A stretch of DNA of 64,000 bases, taken from the NCBI RefSeq assembly GCF_001642695.1, contig NZ_LWCC02000142.1, positions 234,789 through 298,788 of the forward strand. Reading direction: 5' to 3'. The notes beneath the pieces were generated by a model, which saw only the letters and a list, made by a program, of their open reading frames with translations, made no database searches and was not told the origin of the DNA. Of this stretch, positions 51,546 through 58,571 are shown one piece after another. The translations under genes were made by a program, and so were the position numbers. This DNA is from Streptomyces chilikensis. GTDB taxonomy: Bacteria > Actinomycetota > Actinomycetes > Streptomycetales > Streptomycetaceae. How positions within the stretch are numbered: the stretch's first letter is position 1; every line of letters begins with the position of its first letter.

Positions 51546-52916
51546 ATGAGCGATGCCGGAACCCCGGGCGGTTCTCCCGCCGACCTCGTCGTCACCGGTT
51601 GTGCGGTCCTGGTGCACGACGACGCGGAACGGATCGGATTCCGCGAGGACGCCGCGGTCGTCGTCCGCGACCGGGTGATCGACGCGGTCACCACGGCCGC
51701 CGCCGCGCGGGACGTGCCGGCCGTGACCCGGATCGAGGCACCCGGACAGATCGCGCTGCCCGGTCTGATCAACTGCCACACGCACGCCCCGATGGTGGCC
51801 CTGCGGGGGCTCGCCGAGGACCTGCCGACGCAGGAGTGGTTCAACGACGTCGTCTGGCCCGTCGAGACCAACCTCACCGGGCGGGACGTGGAACTGGGCG
51901 CGCGGCTCGCCTGCGCCGAGATGATCCGGGGCGGGGTGACCTGCTTCGCCGACCACTACTTCTCCATGGACACGGTCGCCGATGTCGTCGCCGAGTGCGG
52001 GCTGCGCGCCCACCTCGGTGAGGCGTACTTCTCCGGTCAGGGGCCCCGGGGCCGGGAGGCGTCGCTGGAGTTCGCGCTCCGCCGGCGCGGTGCCGCCGAC
52101 GGCCGCATCACCACCGCGCTCGCCCCGCACGCCCCGTACACCGTCACCGAGGCCGATCTCGCCGCCACCGCCGACCTCGCCCGCGCGCACGGCCTGCCCG
52201 TCCACATCCACGCCGCCGAGAACCGCGATCAGACCGCCACCAGCCTGGCCCGGTCCGGCCGCACCCCCATCGAGGTCCTGGACCGCACCGGCCTGCTCGG
52301 CACCGATCTGCTCATCGCCCACGGCACCGGCATCCTGGAGCGGGACCTGCCGCTGCTCGAACGCACGGACGGCCGTACGGCGGTGGCCACCGCACCCCGC
52401 GGCTACCTGAAGTTCGCGTGGCCGACCACCACCCCGGTACGGGCCCTGCGCGCGGCCGGGGTCCCCGTCGGCCTCGCCACGGACGGCGCCGCCTCCAACA
52501 ACTCCCTCGACGTGTGGGAGGCCATGGCGCTCACGTCCCTGGTCCAGAAGTCCGCCGAGGGCGACCCCCGCTGGCTGACCGCCCGCCAGGCCCTGCACCA
52601 CGCCACCTCGCAGAGCGCCCGCGCGGTCGGCCTCGGGGACCGGATCGGCTCCCTCGCGCCCGGCCGGCGCGCCGACCTCGTCCTCGTCGACCTCACCGGC
52701 CCGCACACCCAGCCGGTCCACGACCTCGCCGCCACCTTGGTGCACAGCGCCCGTTCGGCCGACGTCCGCACGACGATCGTCGACGGCCGCGTCCTGATGC
52801 GGGACCGTGTCCTGCTCACCCTGGACGTGGAGGCCGTCGTACGGGAACTGACGGACCGGCTGCCCGGTCTGACCGCGCGCGACCACGGACGGCGCCTCCA
52901 GGAGTACGACACCTGA
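51546..52916 (+). CDS. Amidohydrolase (TrzA/MtaD-like deaminase family)
   Basis: 456 aa from the ATG at 51546. The metal-dependent amidohydrolase barrel is complete: GLINCHTHAPMVALRGLAED (H-x-H metal ligands), FADHYFSMDTVADVVAECGL, LPVHIHAAENRD (third His), LIAHGTGILERDLPLL (fourth His region) and GLATDGAASNNSLDVW (metal Asp). The C-terminal strands GRRADLVLVDL and TTIVDGRVLMRDR are the usual N- and C-terminal beta sandwich. Relatives deaminate methylthioadenosine, S-adenosylhomocysteine, 8-oxoguanine or s-triazines; which of these applies cannot be read from the sequence. It is monocistronic, convergent with oleate hydratase. Confidence 0.9.
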   Translation: MSDAGTPGGSPADLVVTGCAVLVHDDAERIGFREDAAVVVRDRVIDAVTTAAAARDVPAVTRIEAPGQIALPGLINCHTHAPMVALRGLAEDLPTQEWFNDVVWPVETNLTGRDVELGARLACAEMIRGGVTCFADHYFSMDTVADVVAECGLRAHLGEAYFSGQGPRGREASLEFALRRRGAADGRITTALAPHAPYTVTEADLAATADLARAHGLPVHIHAAENRDQTATSLARSGRTPIEVLDRTGLLGTDLLIAHGTGILERDLPLLERTDGRTAVATAPRGYLKFAWPTTTPVRALRAAGVPVGLATDGAASNNSLDVWEAMALTSLVQKSAEGDPRWLTARQALHHATSQSARAVGLGDRIGSLAPGRRADLVLVDLTGPHTQPVHDLAATLVHSARSADVRTTIVDGRVLMRDRVLLTLDVEAVVRELTDRLPGLTARDHGRRLQEYDT

Positions 52917-53083
52917 CCCGGCCGGCCGCCGGGTCCCGGCCGCCGTCGGGGCCCACCGGGACCGACCGGATCGGGCGGCTGCGGAACCTCCCTCCGCGGC
53001 GCACCGGGCCGGCCGGCGCCCGTCGGCGCTGGGCGGAGGGGGTCGCGCACCGGCCGTGACCCCGGTGGACGACCCGGTCCGGT

Positions 53084-54655
53084 TCAGCCGTGGCGCAGGG
53101 TCTCCACGGCCGCCGCCAGCACATGGCGGTCATGGTGTCCCTTGTGGACGGGCGGCGGCTGCCTGTCGAGGTGGAGGAGCCGCGACACGGCCGTCCAGGC
53201 CGTGCGCACGGAGTACTCGACGGTGAAGGCGGTCTCGTCCGGCGTCTCGGCGAACTGCCCGACGAACGCGAGGTTCACCGACCTGCCGGGAACCACCTCG
53301 GGCCGGTCGTCCCGGGTTCGGCGCAGGAACGGGCTGGTGAAGTACGGCAGCAGGCAGGGAACGACCGTCGACGTCTCCAGGACCCGTGCCGCCACCGCTT
53401 CACCGAGCGGCAGGTGGTGCAGGACCTCTTCCAGGATCTCCCGGCCGGAGCACTCCGTCATCGGCTTGGGCGTCCGGTTGCCCGCGCGCTCGGGGAACAG
53501 GGCGTAACCCCACCAGACCGAGACGCCCTCCGGCTGGTCACGGTGGACCGGCTGCCGGTCGGCGACGAGGGTGAGCAGCCAGTTGGAGCCGGTCAGGGTC
53601 ATCAGGCCTCCCCTGCCGGCCTCGCGGCCGCTGAACTCCTCCAGCGCCTCGAGGAGGACGGGGTCCTTCGCGGTGACGGTGAAGGACTCCCCGAGGGACT
53701 CCTTGACGTTCTTGTCGAAGACGGACGGGTAGCCGAGGTCCGCGCGTCCCCTGGCCATGCGGTGCCACAGGAGCCAGGCGTCCGTGCGGTGGGTCGGCGT
53801 GGGCGGCGGGGCGGTGTGCGAGCCGAAGGAGGCGGCGTCGGTCACCGAGCCGTTGGTCACCAGGACCAGGTCCTCGGGGGCCACGGTGATCTTCTCCTGC
53901 TGTCCGTTCCGGGAGAGGCGTAGGGTCCGGACCCTGATCTCCTCGCGCCCCGGCGCCAGTTCGACGTCGGTGACGCGGCAGCCGGTGTGGAAGACGGCCC
54001 CGCGTTCCCGCAGCCAGGCGGCCAGCGGAAGGACGAGCGAGTCGTACTGGTGGTACCGGGTGCGGTGGATCCCCGACATGGTCGCGAACTCGGGGAGGAG
54101 GTGGATGAAGCGCTTGAGGTGGCGGCGGAACTCCACGGCGCCGTGCTCCGGCCGGAAGGCGAACGTGGTGCACCACATGAGCCAGAAGTTCGTGGTGAAG
54201 AAGTGCGTGCCGAAGCAGTCGGTGATCCGCTTGCCGTCCAGCCGTCCCTCCGGGACCGCCAAGCACCGCAGGAGCTCCAGCCGGTCGCGCTCGGAGAAGC
54301 CCGTCGCATGAGGATCGACGACCCTTCCCTCGCCGTCGACGAGACGGGTGACGTCGTCCCAGGTGAAGTTCTCGTGCTCCGCCAGGATCTCCTGCGTCAC
54401 GCTGACGGAGGGGTCGTCGAGGCTGGGAATGCCCCCGAACAGGTCGAAGGCGCAGTACGCCCCGGCGTCGATCATCCGCCCGCCGGGCACGGTGTGCCCG
54501 ATGCCGGCCGTGCCGCCGGGGTTCAGGCTTCCGCCGATGTCCGGCTGCTCCTCGAAGAGGTGGATGTCCCCTCCGTCGAATCCGCCGTCACGGATCAGGA
54601 ACGCGGCCGCCGCGAGCGCCGCGATCCCGCTGCCCACCAGATACGCCTTCGCCAT
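53084..54655 (-). CDS. ohyA: Oleate hydratase
   Basis: 523 aa from the ATG at 54655, GAGGAG about 8 nt upstream. Residues 1-35 form the FAD Rossmann loop (AYLVGSGIAALAAAAFLIRD). The family motifs are GGRMIDAGAYCAFDLFGGIP, THFFTTNFWLMWCTTFAFRP (the active-site loop), HTGCRVTDVELAPG, LVLVTNGSVTDAASFGSHT, SNWLLTLVADRQPVHRDQPE, VWWGYALFPERAGN and the C-terminal LAFVGQFAETPDETAFTVEY. It adds water to the cis-9 double bond of oleic acid to give 10-hydroxystearate, using FAD structurally. It lies in a dormancy-like cluster with a candidate shared operator upstream at 54759, and may be the last gene of a four-gene minus-strand run. Confidence 0.93.
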   Translation of the reverse strand: MAKAYLVGSGIAALAAAAFLIRDGGFDGGDIHLFEEQPDIGGSLNPGGTAGIGHTVPGGRMIDAGAYCAFDLFGGIPSLDDPSVSVTQEILAEHENFTWDDVTRLVDGEGRVVDPHATGFSERDRLELLRCLAVPEGRLDGKRITDCFGTHFFTTNFWLMWCTTFAFRPEHGAVEFRRHLKRFIHLLPEFATMSGIHRTRYHQYDSLVLPLAAWLRERGAVFHTGCRVTDVELAPGREEIRVRTLRLSRNGQQEKITVAPEDLVLVTNGSVTDAASFGSHTAPPPTPTHRTDAWLLWHRMARGRADLGYPSVFDKNVKESLGESFTVTAKDPVLLEALEEFSGREAGRGGLMTLTGSNWLLTLVADRQPVHRDQPEGVSVWWGYALFPERAGNRTPKPMTECSGREILEEVLHHLPLGEAVAARVLETSTVVPCLLPYFTSPFLRRTRDDRPEVVPGRSVNLAFVGQFAETPDETAFTVEYSVRTAWTAVSRLLHLDRQPPPVHKGHHDRHVLAAAVETLRHG

Positions 54656-54758
54656 CACACAACTCCTCGATTTCCGGCCCCTGCACAGCGGAACCGCTTG
54701 CTCTCAGCGTTTCCCGGACCCCGGCGGGCCGTCAGTGGGCCGGCCGGGCCGTCCGTCC

Positions 54759-54773
54759 GGCCCGAAGGACCCC
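54759..54773. promoter_or_regulatory. Cluster dyad site 1 (GGCCCGAAGGACCCC)
   Basis: An imperfect dyad, one of five similar sites in this 9-kb cluster (consensus about GGGCCGANNGWCCC). It lies about 104 nt upstream of the oleate hydratase start. Confidence 0.5.
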
Positions 54774-54815
54774 GCCGGGGCGGGCCGTGCGGGGGCACCG
54801 GGCGGTGGGCGCGGA

Positions 54816-55391
54816 TCATCCCGTGCGGTGTCCCCACAGCGGGCCGGCCAGCTCCCATTCCCTGTCCCACCGGTCAAAGCGCCGCCTGTCGAGCCGCCAC
54901 CGCACGGCGGCTCCGGCGCCGTGGACGAGGCCGGCGAAGGCGAAGGCGGACCCGACGGCCAGAAGACCCGCTTCCACCGCCGCGTCCGTGCGGTCCGGGG
55001 GCTCCGCCACGACCGCGCCCCGGCCGTCGGTCCAGATCACGACGCGTTCCCCGGTCTTCGCCCCGGCGACCACCCACGTCCGGACGGTGCGGACGGTGCC
55101 GTCATGGTCCGTCCAGCGGACCCGGGCGGCGACCTGGTCACGGCTGCTCCCGGTCCCCGCCGAAGTCCCCGGCACGTCGCCGAGCAGCACCGCGCTCACC
55201 GCGTGCCGCTCGGCACGCTGCCCGGCGAACAGGTCGGCGGCGGCGTGAGCCGTCGCCGCCCCGACGGCCACGCCTCCCAGCACCATGACCGCCCACACGA
55301 TCACGACGGTCCACGCCTCCAGGAGGTCCTCACGCCGCCGCAGCGGATTGTTCCTCCAGCGCCAGGTCCTCGTGCGTCGGCGGGATCTCAT
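54816..55391 (-). CDS. Two-TM membrane protein, Rv1733c-like
   Basis: 191 aa starting MRSRRRTRTWRWRNNPLRRR. A basic N-terminus, a first membrane helix (AWTVVIVWAVMVLGGVAVGA, about residues 26-50), an external domain (AAHAVSAVLLGDVPGTSAGT, VRWTDHDGTVRTVRTWVVAG, VVIWTDGRGAVVAEPPDRTD) and a second helix (AAVEAGLLAVGSAFAFAGLV), then a basic tail. This matches the actinobacterial family of Mycobacterium tuberculosis Rv1733c, a DosR-regulon membrane protein of unknown function. It sits 21 bp downstream of the first CBS-BON gene, as part of a dormancy-type gene run. Confidence 0.8.
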   Translation of the reverse strand: MRSRRRTRTWRWRNNPLRRREDLLEAWTVVIVWAVMVLGGVAVGAATAHAAADLFAGQRAERHAVSAVLLGDVPGTSAGTGSSRDQVAARVRWTDHDGTVRTVRTWVVAGAKTGERVVIWTDGRGAVVAEPPDRTDAAVEAGLLAVGSAFAFAGLVHGAGAAVRWRLDRRRFDRWDREWELAGPLWGHRTG

Positions 55392-55412
55392 CGGACCGCC
55401 CCTCCCGGAGGG

Positions 55413-56060
55413 TCAGCGGACGGAGGTCGCGGCGGGCGTGGCGTGCGGCAGGAAGTCGTCGAAGCGGAACGTCAGCGCGTTCAGCACCCCGACGACGCCC
55501 TCCAGCCGCCACGTCCGGTGGACGGCCTCCGTCACCTGGCTGCGCCGGTCGACGCGGCCGTCGAGGGTGACGACGCCGTCCCGGACGAGGACCACCACGG
55601 CGTCGGCTGCCGCCCCCAGCGCGCCGGCCAGGACGTCCTCGGTCACCTGACGGCGCAGGTCGTCGTCGGTGCGGAGGAAGACCCGCAGCAGGTCCCTGCG
55701 GGTGGCGATGCCGACGAGCCGGTCCTCCTCGTCCACCACGGGCAGGCGCTCGACACCACGGCGCTCCATCAGCCGTGCCGCGTCGGGGACGGACTGTTCC
55801 GGGTGCACGGTGATCGCGGGGCTCGTCATGAGGTCCGCCGCCGTGACGACCAGGCCGGGATCCCGGCCGGCCCGGTTCGCCTGGGCGCGGACCAGGTCCG
55901 TCCCGGAGAGCACACCGAGCACCTTGTCGTCGTCGTCGACCACCGGCAGTCCACTGATCCGGTGGTGGTCGAGCAGCCGGACGACTTCCTTGAAGGGGGT
56001 TTCCGGGCGGGCGTGGACGACCTCACAGGTCATCACCTGACCGACGGTTCGGAATGTCAT
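55413..56060 (-). CDS. CBS-pair plus BON domain protein
   Basis: 215 aa from the ATG at 56060, GGAGAG upstream. The two CBS motifs are VGQVMTCEVVHARPETPFKE, VVRLLDHHRISGLPVVDDDD (first) and AADLMTSPAITVHPEQSVPD, AARLMERRGVERLPVVDEED (second), each ending in the strand LVGI or VLGV before the next Arg-rich loop. Residues 140-210 are a BON domain (VVVLVRDGVVTLDGRVDRRS, VVGVLNALTFRFDDF). CBS pairs bind adenine nucleotides and sense energy state, while BON binds lipids or membranes. A paralogue is at 57368. Part of the dormancy-like cluster. Confidence 0.9.
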   Translation of the reverse strand: MTFRTVGQVMTCEVVHARPETPFKEVVRLLDHHRISGLPVVDDDDKVLGVLSGTDLVRAQANRAGRDPGLVVTAADLMTSPAITVHPEQSVPDAARLMERRGVERLPVVDEEDRLVGIATRRDLLRVFLRTDDDLRRQVTEDVLAGALGAAADAVVVLVRDGVVTLDGRVDRRSQVTEAVHRTWRLEGVVGVLNALTFRFDDFLPHATPAATSVR

Positions 56061-56099
56061 GGTCTTCTCTCCTTGACGGCCGGGAGCGGACCCCGGCGC

Positions 56100-56483
56100 C
56101 TACTGCTGCGGGCCGCCTCGCCACGGGGGCGGGGCGCTCGTCCTGCGGGTCGCGTCACGGCGGTGCGTCACCCGCTCGACGCGGCCGCGCAGCCTGTCCT
56201 GCAGCCGGTCGGCGAGTTCCCGGGCGGTCGTCTCGAGGGCGTGGACCACCACGCGCTCGTTCCCGATTCGGATCTCGACGCCGGCCCACCAGGGCAGCTC
56301 GACGTGGTGGGCCGCGACCCTGGTGACGCGCACCTCGCCGCTGACGGCCGGAAGTCCGGGGCGGCCCAGCGCGGCGCCGACCCTCTCCATGAGGTAGGTG
56401 AGCGACTCCTCGTCCACCTTCCCCTCGGTGCGCACCCGGAGGGCGGCGGTGAGGCCGCGGGTGCCGATGTCCTTGGCGGTCAT
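56100..56483 (-). CDS. Ribosome-hibernation (HPF/RaiA)-like small protein
   Basis: 127 aa starting MTAKDIGTRGLTAALRVRTE. The fold beta-alpha-beta-beta-beta-alpha is visible: LRVRTEGKVDEESLTYLMER, VSGEVRVTRVAAHHVELPWW, AGVEIRIGNERVVVHALETT and ARELADRLQDRLRGRVERVT, as in the S30AE/HPF domain of actinobacterial dormancy-linked proteins. The C-terminus is basic and disordered (ATRRTSAPPPWRGGPQQ). HPF proteins bind the 30S decoding site and silence ribosomes. Similarity is moderate, so I call it HPF-like. It is the first gene of the minus-strand run, with dyad site 2 about 90 nt upstream. Confidence 0.65.
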   Translation of the reverse strand: MTAKDIGTRGLTAALRVRTEGKVDEESLTYLMERVGAALGRPGLPAVSGEVRVTRVAAHHVELPWWAGVEIRIGNERVVVHALETTARELADRLQDRLRGRVERVTHRRDATRRTSAPPPWRGGPQQ

Positions 56484-56570
56484 GTGCTGCGCTCCTCGTG
56501 TGCGGTCCGGCACGGCTTCAGCGTGCCGGGTGCCGCGGCCACGCCACGAGGGGCGCCCGGCCCCCGGCGG

Positions 56571-56586
56571 GGGGCCGAGGGTCCCC
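56571..56586. promoter_or_regulatory. Cluster dyad site 2 (GGGGCCGAGGGTCCCC)
   Basis: The second of five related dyads, lying between the divergent HPF-like gene (start 56483) and the broken gapA (start 56703); GGGG...CCCC pairs almost perfectly. Confidence 0.5.
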
Positions 56587-56702
56587 GGAACCGGTCCCGT
56601 ACGGCCCGTGCCTCGGCGGGAACACGGCGGGGACACGGCGGTGAGGCTGAAGGGGCCCCGGGACGACCAGGTGACGGCGAACTCCTGGGAGGGACGACGG
56701 AC

Positions 56703-57277
56703 ATGACCGTTCGTGTGGGCATCAACGGCTTCGGCCGCATCGGCCGCGACCACCTGCGGTGCGTGCGCGAGAGGACCGCCGGCCCGGACGTGCCGCTGGA
56801 GGTGGTGGCGGTCAACGACCTCACCTCGCCGGAGGCGCCGGCGCACCCGCTGGAGTACGACTCGGCGTACGGCCGGCTGGGGCGGACCGTCGAGCACGAC
56901 GGGACGTCGCCGGCCGTGGACGGCCACCCATCGCGGTGAGCGCCGAGCGGGACCCGGCCAGGCTGTCCTGGGGAGAACTCGGCGTGGACGTGGTCATCGA
57001 GTCGACCGGACGCTTCCGCCCCTGCGAGCAGGCCGGCCTGCACCTGGCTGCGGGCGCGCGGAGGTGCTGCTGCCGGTGCCCGGCAAGGACGTGGACGCCC
57101 CGGTCGTCTCCCGGGACGTGGTCGGTGATCCCGCCCCGTGCGTCCTGGACGCGCCGCTCACCCGGACCCACGGGGACCTGGCGAAGGTCTTCGGCCGGCA
57201 CGACAACGAGGTGGGGCTGCACCAACCGCCTGCTGGACCTCACCGAGCACGTCGCGGCCCGGCTCCCGGGGATCTGA
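56703..57277 (+). pseudogene. gap: Glyceraldehyde-3-phosphate dehydrogenase, broken and internally deleted
   Basis: It starts normally ([20 protein letters not shown], the NAD-binding loop) and continues [20 protein letters not shown] to a frameshift at about 56930. Then [14 protein letters not shown], another frameshift near 57060, [19 protein letters not shown], and a jump straight to [20 protein letters not shown], with a last shift to [12 protein letters not shown]. About 170 residues with the catalytic Cys (ASCTTN) and the substrate His are lost. It therefore cannot make active enzyme. The N-terminus and promoter site are still well preserved, suggesting recent loss. Confidence 0.88.
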
Positions 57278-57321
57278 CCACCGCTGCCGGCGGCTGCTCC
57301 CCTGCCGGGCGCGGCAGGGGC

Positions 57322-57357
57322 CCGCCCGGGTCACCCGCCGGCCCGTGACCCGGGCGG
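57322..57357. terminator. Hairpin terminator (13-bp perfect stem)
   Basis: Arms 57322-57334 and 57345-57357 are exact reverse complements around a 10-nt loop. It lies between the convergent gap pseudogene and the second CBS-BON gene and can serve both. Confidence 0.85.
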
Positions 57358-57367
57358 CCGGGGCGGA

Positions 57368-58033
57368 TCACGCCCCGGGCGTGGCCGGACCTGCGTCCTC
57401 CAGGTCGAACCCGACGTCGACGACGCCCTCGACCGCGCGGACCAGACGGGCCGCCACGGGCACCATGGAGGTGTCCCGGAGCCGGCCGGAGAGCGTGACC
57501 ACGCCGTCGGCGACCCTCACCTCCACCGGAGGGCTCAGCGTGGGGAACAGGTACGCGACCACCTCGCGGCGTACCTCTTCGGCGATCTCCTCGTCCGGGC
57601 GCAGGAACACCTTGAGCAGATCGGCACGGCTGACCACGCCTTCGAGCATGCCCCGGTCGTCGACGACGGGCAGCCGCTTGACCTGCCGCTGCGCCATGAC
57701 GCGGGCGGCCTCGGCGAGAGGGGCGCCCGCGCGGACCGTGACCGCAGGGGCGCTCATCAGCTCCCCCGCGGTGAGGGCGCCGGCCTTCGCGAGGTCGAGC
57801 AGCCGGCGCCGCTGGGTGAGGCGGTCGGGGTCGCTGTCGCGGAACTCCTCCTTGGGCAGGAGGTCGGCCTCGGACACGACGCCCACGACGCGGCCCTCCC
57901 CGGCCAGCACCGGCAGGGCGCTGACCTTCCACTGCTGCATGAGCTCGACGACGTCCTTGAACGAGGCGTCCCGGCCCACCGAGACGACCGTGTGGGTCAT
58001 GACGTCGCTGACCACGTGCGGGCTGCCGTGCAT
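57368..58033 (-). CDS. CBS-pair plus BON domain protein (second copy)
   Basis: 221 aa from the ATG at 58033, AGGAGG upstream. CBS 1 is VSDVMTHTVVSVGRDASFKD, VVELMQQWKVSALPVLAGEG; CBS 2 is AGELMSAPAVTVRAGAPLAE, AARVMAQRQVKRLPVVDDRG. An insertion between them (DSDPDRLTQRRRLLDLAKAG) is typical of this subgroup. Residues 155-215 are a BON domain (VEVRVADGVVTLSGRLRDTS). The same architecture as the gene at 55413, with sequence clearly diverged, so it is an older duplication. Downstream of a broken CNB gene, in the dormancy-like cluster. Confidence 0.92.
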   Translation of the reverse strand: MHGSPHVVSDVMTHTVVSVGRDASFKDVVELMQQWKVSALPVLAGEGRVVGVVSEADLLPKEEFRDSDPDRLTQRRRLLDLAKAGALTAGELMSAPAVTVRAGAPLAEAARVMAQRQVKRLPVVDDRGMLEGVVSRADLLKVFLRPDEEIAEEVRREVVAYLFPTLSPPVEVRVADGVVTLSGRLRDTSMVPVAARLVRAVEGVVDVGFDLEDAGPATPGA

Positions 58034-58062
58034 GGTGTTCCTCCTGGTGGTGTGTGAGGGAA

Positions 58063-58356
58063 CTCAGTGGCGTTGCAGGGCGTGTTCGCCGCCGTGAGGG
58101 GCGTGCAGGACGAGCAGCCGCTGCCAGGAGCGGCCGACGCGCTCGCCTCGGTCCAGCGACTCGACGGGGCGGCATGGCGGTCCGGAACTCGGGAGTCGAG
58201 AACGACGGTGTCGCTGCGGACGGCCCGGAGGTGGCCGGCGCTCCGGCCCTCCTCGAAGAACCGGGCGCCCGCCGCAGAGGAGACCTCGTGGGCCATGGGC
58301 ACCAGCCGGTCGCGGTGGGCGGCCGGCAGGGACGCGACGGTCGTGGTGCTGGTCAT
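58063..58356 (-). pseudogene. Cyclic-nucleotide-binding (CRP-like) protein, frameshifted and truncated
   Basis: From the ATG at 58356 the frame reads MTSTTTVASLPAAHRDRLVP, AHEVSSAAGARFFEEGRSAG and VRSDTVVLDSRVPDRHAA, then shifts frame to VESLDRGERVGRSWQRLLVL. This is the start of a CNB domain ('F.EG..AD..W.I..G.V.L......R...VE.LG.GE..GWSWL'). The rest of the roughly 150-residue family protein is missing. Such proteins occur beside universal stress and CBS genes in hypoxia-linked clusters. Confidence 0.7.
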
Positions 58357-58445
58357 GGCGTGCGGTTCCTCTCCGTTGTCGGCGGTCGCGGGGTCTGACG
58401 GCTCCAGCGTGACTCCGCTCCGGAGCACGGGCCACGGGCCGCTCG

Positions 58446-58472
58446 GACCCCTGACGGGGGTCGTTCGGCCCC
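58446..58472. promoter_or_regulatory. Cluster dyad site 3, between divergent CNB and kinase genes
   Basis: A 27-bp sequence closely related (21 of 27 identical) to the one at 61446-61472. On the minus strand it contains GGGGCCGAACGACCCCC followed by GTCAGGGGTC. It lies 90-100 nt from both the CNB start at 58356 and the kinase start at 58572. Confidence 0.6.
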
Positions 58473-58571
58473 AAGCGCGCGTGCGCGAGTTCTCCGGGCA
58501 CCGGGTGTCCTGGGGCGGGGATGGTGCGGCATGCTTGATCGGATGACGCCGGCCGGAGGGACGAGGAAGCA

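Noticed and set aside
54816-55391. Reading the two-TM protein as a toxin or secretion component
   Set aside because: The layout of basic N-terminus, helix, small external domain, helix matches the Rv1733c family and the dormancy context, with no toxin motif.
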